Positions 1 to 5,487 of a stretch of 5,537 nucleotides of DNA are shown one piece after another; position 1 is the stretch's first letter; the number at the start of each line of letters is the position of its first letter. The DNA lies in NCBI GenBank assembly GCA_902765885.1, contig CACXBN010000255.1, positions 1 to 5,537 on the forward strand, in the 5' to 3' direction. The stretch is from an uncultured Ruminococcus sp. GTDB taxonomy: Bacteria > Bacillota > Clostridia > Oscillospirales > CAG-272. Both the position numbers and the translations under genes were made by a program. The notes beneath the pieces are model-generated. The model was not told the DNA's origin and did no database searches. It was given only the letters and a program-made list of their open reading frames with translations.

Positions 1-162
1 CGAAATGTTCTGCCCGCCTGATTCGAGACGGCAAATATTCGATCTCTTTGTTCCTATCATATCCGCAAGCGCTTGTTGTGATAACCCCTTTTCTATTCTT
101 GCCGCTGTCAGCGTGGAAATGATTCGCTGCCGTTCCGATAATATTTTATTTTCGTCTAACAT
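1..162 (-). CDS. XRE-family helix-turn-helix regulator (HigA antitoxin-like), N-terminal part
   Basis: Reading leftward from ATG at 162-160, 54 codons stay open to the window edge, so only the N-terminus is present. Residues about 14-53 form a lambda-repressor-type HTH: an ARIEKGLSQQALADMIGTKR core followed by SNICRLESG, the usual second-helix and recognition-helix pattern of HigA-like antitoxins and small XRE repressors. The start is supported by a GAGGTGGAG ribosome binding site four bases upstream and by a near-consensus promoter with a palindrome just before it. Such proteins usually bind their own promoter, and HigA types neutralise a RelE/HigB toxin. No toxin gene is visible upstream here, so a partner, if any, would lie beyond the left edge. 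HTH family assignment is firm; the antitoxin role is inference. Confidence 0.85.
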   Translation of the reverse strand, partial: MLDENKILSERQRIISTLTAARIEKGLSQQALADMIGTKRSNICRLESGGQNIS

Positions 163-186
163 AATACTCCACCTCAACTTGCCTAT

Positions 187-215
187 ATGTTATCACAAAT
201 GATAACGGATGTCAA
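187..215 (-). promoter_or_regulatory. Sigma-A promoter of the XRE regulator
   Basis: On the minus strand, a perfect -35 TTGACA (215-210) is followed by a 17 bp spacer and a -10 TAACAT (192-187, four of six consensus bases). Transcription would start near 180, just ahead of the ribosome binding site, giving a very short leader. Confidence 0.75.
189..206. promoter_or_regulatory. Palindromic operator inside the XRE promoter
   Basis: GTTATCA-CAAA-TGATAAC is a perfect inverted repeat with 7 bp arms and a 4 bp spacer. It lies between -35 and -10 and overlaps the -10. A dimer bound here would block RNA polymerase, so negative autoregulation by the adjacent HTH protein is the likely role (inference from position and symmetry). 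Confidence 0.65.
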
Positions 216-303
216 TTGGTGAATTACCCGTCTTCCGTCGTAGTACTATGAACTTTCCGACGCTGATCAGAATATAATTCAAAAACACTATCCTTCCAAT
301 CGC

Positions 304-349
304 GTGCAAACCCCATATTTTTCGGGGCTTTGCGCATGTTTTTTATTTT
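304..349 (+). terminator. Hairpin plus T-tract, possible plus-strand terminator
   Basis: GTGCAAACCCC (304-314) pairs with GGGGCTTTGCGC (324-335) with one bulged C at 328 and a 9-base loop; TTTTTTATTTT follows at 339-349. This has intrinsic-terminator form on the plus strand, but no plus-strand gene lies to its left in the window. It may be a leftover from a lost gene or protect the region to the right from read-through. Confidence 0.45.
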
Positions 350-360
350 GATTTTTTCTA

Positions 361-417
361 CGAGCGGATCATTGCGGTCCGTTATAAGGTAAATACGGCT
401 TTCAAACAGATCATGGA
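361..417. repeat. Direct repeat, copy A (LysR internal fragment)
   Basis: These 57 bases match 4164-4220 at 56 positions; the only mismatch is T at 373 against C at 4176. Weaker similarity continues left to about 350, and the match decays soon after 417. Both copies have the same orientation. Confidence 0.95.
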
Positions 418-424
418 GGGTTCA

Positions 425-571
425 ATGGCCTCCGTTGCCTGTCTTGCAGAAGGCGCGATCCCCTATCCCAGAGCCTCATCCTGCCAGACGCTGCCCCTAT
501 GGGCAGAATTCGATAAAATGACCCACGACTTTTTCTACTGCAAGCATCTGAACGACCTCATAAGAAAATAG
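425..571 (+). CDS. Orphan 48-residue ORF, possible C-terminal gene remnant
   Basis: ATG at 425 opens a 48-codon frame ending in TAG at 569-571. A GGAGGG motif at 415-420 sits four bases ahead, an ideal ribosome binding site, but it lies at the very edge of the LysR repeat, so it may be accidental. The frame is also open upstream to a TAA at 275-277, across the antisense LysR fragment. The protein is rich in Cys and aromatic residues, with LAEGAIPYPRASSCQTLPLW near the start and FFYCKHLNDLIRK at the end; no signal peptide or membrane segment is seen. Codon use looks coding-like. I do not recognise the family. The most economical reading is the C-terminal tail of a plus-strand gene whose front was lost when the LysR fragment was joined on; a real small protein is possible. 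Confidence 0.35.
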   Translation: MASVACLAEGAIPYPRASSCQTLPLWAEFDKMTHDFFYCKHLNDLIRK

Positions 572-598
572 TTTATCCGCGGACCCCTGTTCGCAAAT

Positions 599-631
599 AA
601 AGCGGCATGACCTTTCTAGCCATGCCGCCTC
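599..631 (-). terminator. Intrinsic terminator of the SLH beta-helix gene
   Basis: On the minus strand, GCGGCATG (628-621) pairs with CATGCCGC (609-602) around an 11-base loop; the stem can be extended by A-T and wobble pairs to about 11 bp. TTTATTT follows. It begins about 20 bases after the stop codon of the large gene. The plus-strand reading lacks a T-tract, so it acts leftward. Confidence 0.85.
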
Positions 632-651
632 TGTATTGGTCTGCGTGATCA

Positions 652-3462
652 TTATCTGGCGTTGTAACCTACCACCGGGATGTCAATATGCCAGTCATCT
701 TTCACGATGCCTATCTGTTTGAACTGTTCCCACGTGATCTCTATGACCCCTGCCGCCGTCTCAGTGATCAGCTGCTCAAGATCGACCGATTCCCTGCGGC
801 TGCTGTATGTGGAAATGTTGGAATTCACCCGGCTTCCCTGAGGCACATCGATATCATCCAGGCTCCGCGCGTATTTATACACGTATTCGTCTATATTGTA
901 AGCGGCGCCTCCCCAGCCGGCGAACGCGCCCTTTCTGTTGGCCTTGTTCAGATGACACCAGTTGTTCTTCACAACAACGTTAGCAGGGCAGTGATAGAAC
1001 ATCGGGTCGTCCGGATCAGCTTCCGCTGAATTCATGATAAGCTGCGCGGGTTCGGGGTTGATGGCCTTGTATTCTTCTGAATATACGTAATCATCGTACT
1101 TCTTGGACATTTTCTTATACGTCCCGTCTTCCTTGAAATTGGAAGAGTATCCGAAGTCCGAAGCGTCGATGTACGCGTATGCCACATCCACGACAAGGTT
1201 GCCTGTGGCAACGTTGCCGCGCCCGGCATTCAGCAGGATGCCTCCGCCGTCTATCGCCTGCACAACGTTTCCGTATGTTGTGAAATAGCTTGACATGCCG
1301 TCATAGTATATGCCGACTATGGGAAAATACACATAATCGGGATTCACCTCAGCCACTTTTGCAGGTGTGCCTTCGGGGCCGCAGTCATGTACATAGTTAT
1401 ATCTCACGACGACATTCGCGTTAGTGCGGCAGTCTCCCGAAAGGACCCCGACATCCTCCGCCAGCTTGCATACGCCGAATATCTCATTGTATTCCACCAG
1501 GGCATTGATGCCGGAAGCTATATGTATCCCCTTGAAATTGGAATCATACGCGACATTGTGGGAAGCGGTGTAACCGACACCGCTCATTGTGATGCAGTAT
1601 CCGTAGGCGCCTGTGACCGCGACGTCTCTGACCATATTGTTGTATATGACCGAATTGCTGTCTTTCAGCGGGTAATATGAACCGAATTCAGCCTTGATCC
1701 CGCAGTCACCGATGTTATGGATATAGTTCCCGCTGATATCGATATTGAAGTTCTCTCCCTTGAAATATATACCGGAATCCCCGGTGGCTGAGATATCGCA
1801 GTCCGCTATCCTGACGTCCGTGACGTTGTCACACCTGACGGCATGGCCGAGACATGAAGTAAGGATGAGGTTTTCAAAATGAATGTGATCGGATCCGTCA
1901 AGCCTGAAAATGCCGTTCGACACGGGCACTGTAAGGACGGCAGAGTCAAAGTCATCGCGCGGATAATAGTACAGCACGCTGCCGTCATACATATACTCGC
2001 CCGGAACATCCAGTTCCTCCGGGACGTTGTACCAGTAGAACACCATGCCCGGAGTAGGCTCGTATCCGCCTGCGAACTTGACCTTCATCTCGTCCTTTTC
2101 GCCGGAGATCTCCATCACGTATGAATCGTCAGGGCACCACAGCCTGTTCCACCTTGCCCTTACGAACTTCTTGTTTTCCGAGGTCCATGAGCTGACTTTG
2201 TCAAAGTACTGTTCACCGTACTTTATGAGATAATAATCGGCCTCCGTGTTATTCGCGAACTTTGTTATGATCTCCCCGTCTGTTCCGACGGCCACGCCGT
2301 CCTCGAAATTGATCCAGTCATCGTCCGGGAATCTGGCTATGTTTTCCCTCTCGCCGTCTGACGAAAGGAAAGGAGCGCGGAATCTGAAGTTTCCGCCGGA
2401 AAGAGCCTGTCTGATAAGCTCATCGGTTATGCCGTATCCTTCAAGATCGATCATCACGATATGCTCTCTGGCTTCTTCAGGGAAGTATCTGACGAGATCC
2501 CCTCCGCAGGCCGAAAAATCTGAGGCGTGCAGAGCGATGCCGCCCACGATGGAAGCTCCGTCCTCCCCTATATATCTGATGACGCAGCCATCCGTTCCGC
2601 TGTCCTCTGCTCCGAATTCCACAGCCTCGGTCAAAATGTACTCGCCGCCGCGGATCACGACGTCTATGCCGTTGTAGAGGCTCTTGTCGACGCCCCTGAT
2701 GAAATCCCTGGCCGCGGTGATGGTAGCGAACGGAGCGGATTCCGTCCCATCGGCTCCCGCGTCACTGCCGCCTGCAGAAACATAGACCGTGAGAGTGTTG
2801 AACGTCACATGTTTTCTCAGGGACGGATCGGCGATCCTTGTGACGATAGCCGCCACCTCGGATCTCTTTATCATGTTCCGGGGGTAGAAAGTTCCCTTCC
2901 CGTCGGATCCCGTAAGGATGCCTGCCCTGTACATGCTGTATATCTCCGCCCCGTATCTGTCTGATTCGGATATGTCCGGCAGAGCTCCGTCCGGAACATT
3001 GTTGATCTGCTCCTGGATCGGCATCGATCTGCAGAGGAGCGCGGCAAAAAGGCTTCTTTCAGCCTTCGCATCCGGCTCGGCGGGTGATTCGTCCAGTATG
3101 CCGTTTTCGAGACAGTAAGTTATGTATGCCTGATACCATGGCTTTGTGCTTTCGAAACTTTCCGTTCCTTTCGCAGTGATCGAGTGGAGCCTTGCCGCGA
3201 TGGTGCAGGCTTCGGCCACTGATATATTTCCGGCGGGGTCAAATCTGTTCTGACCCTTTCCGTTCATCAGACCGTATTCGTAGCAGGCCTTTACGTTTTC
3301 GAAGAACCAGTCTTCGGCATGGACGTCCGAAAAAACGTCGTCGCCGTATTCATAGCGTTTCACGAATGCTTTGGTTCCTTCCGCGGATACAGCAGGAGCC
3401 GCCGATACGGTCATCAGGACCGCAAGCAGGATAATGATTGCTCTTTTCGCAAGTGTTCTCAT
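652..3462 (-). CDS. Secreted S-layer-anchored parallel beta-helix protein, probable polysaccharide-active enzyme
   Basis: A 936-residue exported surface protein. I chose ATG at 3462 over the in-frame ATG at 3528 because it begins a classic signal peptide (Arg/Lys start, ILLAVLM core, cleavage after VSA near residue 27) and has an AAAGG site about ten bases upstream; the extra 22 residues from 3528 overlap the ROK kinase relic. Three SLH repeats occupy about 42-96, 105-148 and 161-214 and would bind pyruvylated wall polymer. A beta-helix entry segment follows (about 224-310), with PFATITAARDFI, RGGEY and AEDSGTDG motifs. Repeated N/G-rich rungs (about 518-768, for example GIYFKG, ISGNYIHNIGDCGIK, GGGILLN) form the right-handed helix. 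This layout occurs in pectate-lyase-like and GH141/GH120-type enzymes; GH141-like is my best guess, but catalytic residues and substrate cannot be assigned. It is transcribed from the promoter near 3715-3744 and ends at a strong terminator. Confidence 0.88.
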   Translation of the reverse strand: MRTLAKRAIIILLAVLMTVSAAPAVSAEGTKAFVKRYEYGDDVFSDVHAEDWFFENVKACYEYGLMNGKGQNRFDPAGNISVAEACTIAARLHSITAKGTESFESTKPWYQAYITYCLENGILDESPAEPDAKAERSLFAALLCRSMPIQEQINNVPDGALPDISESDRYGAEIYSMYRAGILTGSDGKGTFYPRNMIKRSEVAAIVTRIADPSLRKHVTFNTLTVYVSAGGSDAGADGTESAPFATITAARDFIRGVDKSLYNGIDVVIRGGEYILTEAVEFGAEDSGTDGCVIRYIGEDGASIVGGIALHASDFSACGGDLVRYFPEEAREHIVMIDLEGYGITDELIRQALSGGNFRFRAPFLSSDGERENIARFPDDDWINFEDGVAVGTDGEIITKFANNTEADYYLIKYGEQYFDKVSSWTSENKKFVRARWNRLWCPDDSYVMEISGEKDEMKVKFAGGYEPTPGMVFYWYNVPEELDVPGEYMYDGSVLYYYPRDDFDSAVLTVPVSNGIFRLDGSDHIHFENLILTSCLGHAVRCDNVTDVRIADCDISATGDSGIYFKGENFNIDISGNYIHNIGDCGIKAEFGSYYPLKDSNSVIYNNMVRDVAVTGAYGYCITMSGVGYTASHNVAYDSNFKGIHIASGINALVEYNEIFGVCKLAEDVGVLSGDCRTNANVVVRYNYVHDCGPEGTPAKVAEVNPDYVYFPIVGIYYDGMSSYFTTYGNVVQAIDGGGILLNAGRGNVATGNLVVDVAYAYIDASDFGYSSNFKEDGTYKKMSKKYDDYVYSEEYKAINPEPAQLIMNSAEADPDDPMFYHCPANVVVKNNWCHLNKANRKGAFAGWGGAAYNIDEYVYKYARSLDDIDVPQGSRVNSNISTYSSRRESVDLEQLITETAAGVIEITWEQFKQIGIVKDDWHIDIPVVGYNAR

Positions 3463-3476
3463 ATCGTTTCTACCTT

Positions 3477-3672
3477 TCAGATTTTGGTTATGACGTCTGA
3501 CTTTTTTATGGAATAATACTTCATGCATGACAAAACGAATTCATCCACTGTCTCCCCGGGGACCGCGTTCCGGTTTAGTGGGAACGCTCTCCTTTTTAAC
3601 AAGCTGATAGTTTTCATCAACTATTCCTACTGCGATATTGGTACCGCCGAGGTCAACACCTATATAATACAT
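3477..3672 (-). pseudogene. ROK-family glucokinase, truncated and frameshifted N-terminal remnant
   Basis: From ATG at 3672 the frame reads MYYIGVDLGGTNIAVGIVDE, which is the phosphate-binding DxGGTx start of ROK sugar kinases, continuing to VPTKPERGP. It then hits TGA at 3543-3541 (43 residues). In the next frame the family-like sequence resumes as ETVDEFVLSCMKYYSIKKSD and stops at 3479-3477. Removing one base from the CCCCGGGG run at 3554-3561 would join both parts as RGPGETVDEF, so a one-base insertion there explains the break. Intact ROK kinases are about 300 residues; the sugar-binding His and zinc-binding Cys regions and the whole C-terminus are absent. The remnant ends 14 bases before the start of the surface protein gene, so a deletion apparently joined the two. 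An upstream AGG is only a weak ribosome binding site. A working kinase is excluded; a short leader peptide is possible. Confidence 0.88.
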
Positions 3673-3714
3673 AAACGCCTACAAAAGCAATAATTAACAT
3701 GTGTTTTCGTGTTT

Positions 3715-3744
3715 ATTATATATATCAAAACTATTTTTTGTCAA
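3715..3744 (-). promoter_or_regulatory. Full-consensus sigma-A promoter for the ROK remnant and surface protein
   Basis: On the minus strand, TTGACA (3744-3739), an 18 bp spacer and TATAAT (3720-3715) match both hexamers perfectly. Transcription would start near 3708, about 36 bases before the ROK ATG and about 246 bases before the surface protein ATG. No other convincing promoter was found between 3462 and 3672. Confidence 0.8.
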
Positions 3745-3747
3745 CCG

Positions 3748-3768
3748 AAAAAATCAGTGTTTACACTG
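3748..3768 (-). terminator. Weak terminator after the LysR gene
   Basis: On the minus strand, CAGTG-TAAA-CACTG (3768-3755) forms a short stem and is followed by TTTTTT (3753-3748). The stem is only five pairs, so termination may be partial. Its T-tract lies just ahead of the -35 of the next promoter. Confidence 0.45.
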
Positions 3769-3804
3769 TGTGTATTTTTCGTCGGAGAGCAAGATTTCAA
3801 TTTA

Positions 3805-4692
3805 TCACAACGGGAATGCAACAGCTTTTTTGTATAGGTCTTTCAGGATCTTTATAAAAGAGACCAGCGATTCACGTCTGTCTTCTTTATGGGTACAAAT
3901 AACACATTCGAATTTTTCTTCACAATCAAATGGTATCCATGCGAATTGACCGCTGTGGTCATTTAAGAAGCCGGGAGCGAGACAGATTCCTTTTCCCGCT
4001 GCCACATTGGTAAGGGTGGTATCGTGGTCTGCGCTGTTAAAGTAACCGATTTTCCCTGATGAAATGAGACGCTGCTGCAGGGCTCTGAGCGCCGGGGGAG
4101 AACCGCCGCCGACCATGAGCGTCCTTCCGTAAAGATCCTCTTCTCCGATGTGGTTTTTCTCTGCGAGCGGATCATCGCGGTCCGTTATAAGGTAAATACG
4201 GCTTTCAAACAGATCATGGACGGTAATGCCGGGTATTCTGTTTGTCTGCTCCTTCAAAGCAAACAGGATATCTGTTTTTTCCGTCAGGAAATCGTCAAGT
4301 CCGTGTTCATACTGAAACCTTGGGAATATCTGGACTTCGGGATATTCTTTTTCAAAAACGCGCATGGCTTCCGGGAGAAAAAACAGCGCCTGCCTTACGA
4401 ACATGCTTATGGATATGGAGTCTTTGTATTTTGCGCTGAAATTCTGCCCCTGTTCTATGGCTCGTTTCAGTTCTTCTCTTACTGCTGAAAGATTTCCGAC
4501 GAACTGCGAACCCGCAGGTGTTAGCGCAGCGCCTTTTCCGCTTCTTTCAAACAGGGCAAAACCTATCTCTTCTTCCAAAAGGCGGATCTGGTAGGAAAAT
4601 GTCGGCTGACTTACATATTGGTTTTCCGCGGCACGGCTGAAGTTCAGGGTATGGGCCAGTTCTATGCAATAGTCAATTTGTTTTGTCGTCAT
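3805..4692 (-). CDS. LysR-family transcriptional regulator
   Basis: A complete 295-residue protein, the usual LysR length. Residues 1-60 are the winged HTH, with the typical NFSRAAENQYVSQPTFSYQI recognition region and LFERSGKGAALTPAG wing. A linker helix spans about 62-85, and the two-lobed effector-binding domain runs from about 90 to 290. The gene is divergent from the flavodoxin gene, with 106 bases between the starts. That is the classic LysR layout, in which the protein represses itself and switches the neighbour on when a ligand binds. The ligand is unknown; the flavodoxin and aldo/keto reductase neighbours suggest a redox or electrophile signal (inference). The ribosome binding site before ATG 4692 is poor (GAGTG). 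Bases 4164-4220, coding for about residues 158-177, are duplicated near position 361. Confidence 0.95.
   Translation of the reverse strand: MTTKQIDYCIELAHTLNFSRAAENQYVSQPTFSYQIRLLEEEIGFALFERSGKGAALTPAGSQFVGNLSAVREELKRAIEQGQNFSAKYKDSISISMFVRQALFFLPEAMRVFEKEYPEVQIFPRFQYEHGLDDFLTEKTDILFALKEQTNRIPGITVHDLFESRIYLITDRDDPLAEKNHIGEEDLYGRTLMVGGGSPPALRALQQRLISSGKIGYFNSADHDTTLTNVAAGKGICLAPGFLNDHSGQFAWIPFDCEEKFECVICTHKEDRRESLVSFIKILKDLYKKAVAFPL
4164..4220. repeat. Direct repeat, copy B (inside intact LysR gene)
   Basis: This is the parent-like copy of the 57 bases also found at 361-417 (56 identities). Here it lies in a continuous LysR reading frame, so this copy is the likely source and the other the fragment. 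Confidence 0.95.
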
Positions 4693-4723
4693 AACAGCAC
4701 TCTATTATTTAAATTTTCAATTG

Positions 4724-4753
4724 ATTATAGCATGTTTGAATTTGACAATTCAA
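4724..4753 (-). promoter_or_regulatory. LysR gene promoter
   Basis: On the minus strand, a perfect -10 TATAAT (4729-4724) is preceded by an extended-10 TGC and, 18 bp further, by a -35 TTGAAT (4753-4748, four of six). Transcription would start near 4717, about 25 bases before the LysR ATG. Confidence 0.75.
4736..4753. promoter_or_regulatory. Inverted repeat shared by both divergent promoters (likely LysR binding site)
   Basis: TTGAATT-TGAC-AATTCAA has perfect 7 bp arms. It covers the -35 elements of both the LysR gene (4748-4753) and the flavodoxin gene (4742-4747). LysR proteins bind interrupted AT-rich dyads of this kind, often fitting T-N11-A (4736/4748 and 4741/4753 fit). A second small palindrome, TCAATTGA, lies at 4717-4724 near the LysR start site and may be an additional contact. 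Confidence 0.6.
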
Positions 4754-4770
4754 TAGAAAGCTGGTAAAAT
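4742..4770 (+). promoter_or_regulatory. Flavodoxin operon promoter
   Basis: TTGACA (4742-4747), a 17 bp spacer and TAAAAT (4765-4770) with an extended-10 TGG in front. Start of transcription is expected near 4777. The -35 touches, base to base, the -35 of the LysR promoter on the other strand. Confidence 0.8.
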
Positions 4771-4798
4771 ACAGATGTAAACAAACCAAGGGAGTTAC

Positions 4799-5326
4799 AT
4801 GAACATGGCAAAAATTCTCATAGCTTACTTTTCAAGAGCAGATGAAAACTATTTCGGCGGCGCAATGCGCTACGTAAAAGTCGGTAACACAGAGATCGTA
4901 ATCAATCAGATCAAAGAAATGATCGATGAAGATTCGTTTAAGATCGAAATGAAAAATCCTTATTCCCCGGTATATATGACATGTATTGAGGAAGCAAAGA
5001 GAGATCTGAGCGAAAAAGCAAGGCCGGAGATTCTGGGAGGTCCTGAAAATATAGACGGGTATGATACAATCATTCTCGCATACCCGAACTATTGGGGAAC
5101 GATTCCGATGGCGGTCGCAACATTTCTCGAAAAGTATGATTTTTCAGGCAAGACGATTCTTCCGCTTTGTACCAACGAGGGCAGCGGGATGGGCGGAAGC
5201 GAAAGAACAATCAAACAGTGCGCTCCAGGAGCGGATGTAAAAAAAGGTTTATCGATAACAGGAAGCAGGGCTGCAGATTCAAGCGACAGCGTAAGAAAAT
5301 GGCTTGTTTCAAACAAATTGCTGTAA
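4799..5326 (+). CDS. Flavodoxin-family protein
   Basis: A small cytoplasmic FMN-binding electron carrier or oxidoreductase of the Flavodoxin_4-like type, 175 residues from ATG 4799, or 173 from ATG 4805. AAGGGAG at 4788-4794 serves either start; 4805 gives the better spacing (10 against 4 bases) and the family-typical start MAKILIAYFSRADENY. The FMN phosphate loop is split as in this subfamily: FSRADENYFGG, then KVGNTEIV about ten residues later. DTIILAYPNYWGTIPMAV is the second flavin-contact loop, and ILPLCTNEGSGMGGSERTIK the third strand and loop. The protein is complete, ending in a normal C-terminal helix. It is the first gene of an operon with the aldo/keto reductase (23 bases between stop and next ATG) and is probably controlled by the divergent LysR. 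Physiological substrate is unknown. Confidence 0.92.
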   Translation: MNMAKILIAYFSRADENYFGGAMRYVKVGNTEIVINQIKEMIDEDSFKIEMKNPYSPVYMTCIEEAKRDLSEKARPEILGGPENIDGYDTIILAYPNYWGTIPMAVATFLEKYDFSGKTILPLCTNEGSGMGGSERTIKQCAPGADVKKGLSITGSRAADSSDSVRKWLVSNKLL

Positions 5327-5349
5327 GAAGAAGGAGATTATAGTTAATT

Positions 5350-5487
5350 ATGGATTATATGGTACTCAATAACGGGGTGAAATGCCCTGTAGTCGGAATC
5401 GGAACATTTATGCTGTCCCCGGCTGAGGCCGAAAACAGTGTTCGTGAAGCTGTCAACTACTCGGTGATTGAATCGCCGAGCATGTGA
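5350..5487 (+). pseudogene. Aldo/keto reductase, interrupted after about 35 codons
   Basis: ATG at 5350, with AAGGAG at 5331-5336 (13 bases upstream, rather far), opens a frame reading MDYMVLNNGVKCPVVGIGTF and then LSPAEAENSVREAV. This is the first beta strand, the GxGTF cofactor-side turn and the first helix of NADPH-dependent aldo/keto reductases of the 2,5-diketo-gluconate reductase type. The family should continue with a GYRLIDTA-like strand holding the catalytic Asp, but here the frame reads NYSVIESPSM and stops at 5485-5487. The catalytic Asp, Tyr, Lys and His are all missing; full members have about 270-280 residues. The break falls near 5454, exactly where a hairpin-rich segment begins. 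Insertion of a mobile element or a rearrangement is therefore likely, and the rest of the gene may lie beyond the window. Confidence 0.85.

Larger units (their letters stand above)
224..421 (-). pseudogene. Chimeric relic carrying an internal LysR fragment
   Basis: On the minus strand, 65 codons are open between a stop at 424-422 and a TAA at 226-224. The first part reads TLHDLFESRIYLITDRNDPL and matches residues about 158-177 of the intact LysR protein encoded at 3805-4692, with one D-to-N change. After VEK the similarity stops, and the remaining 40 or so residues (containing GFARDWKDSVFELYSDQRRK) do not resemble LysR or any family I recognise. There is no ribosome binding site and no HTH domain, and the upstream stop lies within three codons of the fragment. 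This is therefore a broken internal piece of a LysR effector-binding domain joined to other DNA, not a working gene. Whether the tail was once coding is unknown. Confidence 0.7.

Noticed and set aside
5..202. Plus-strand frame of 65 residues over the XRE start
   Set aside because: It is antisense to the clear HTH coding frame, promoter and operator, and has no family resemblance.
2246..2964. Long plus-strand open frames opposite the beta-helix gene
   Set aside because: Shadow frames of a strongly coding, GC-richer gene; no recognisable domains or start signals.
3463..3528. Upstream in-frame ATG at 3528 as the start of the SLH protein
   Set aside because: It would put 22 basic and polar residues before the signal peptide and lies inside the ROK remnant; ATG 3462 has a ribosome binding site and a normal signal sequence.
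3755..3768. CAGTGT-TT-ACACTG as an operator for the ROK promoter
   Set aside because: It lies upstream of the -35 and directly precedes a T-run in the LysR gene direction, so a weak terminator fits better; an operator role is not excluded.
361..4220. Composite transposon or CRISPR-like array bounded by the 57-base repeats
   Set aside because: Only two copies exist, one is inside a LysR gene, there is no transposase between them and no terminal inverted repeats are seen.
4150..4488. Plus-strand 112-residue frame within the LysR gene, sharing residues with the frame at 350-420
   Set aside because: The LysR protein on the minus strand explains the sequence; the shared peptide only reflects the 57-base DNA repeat.
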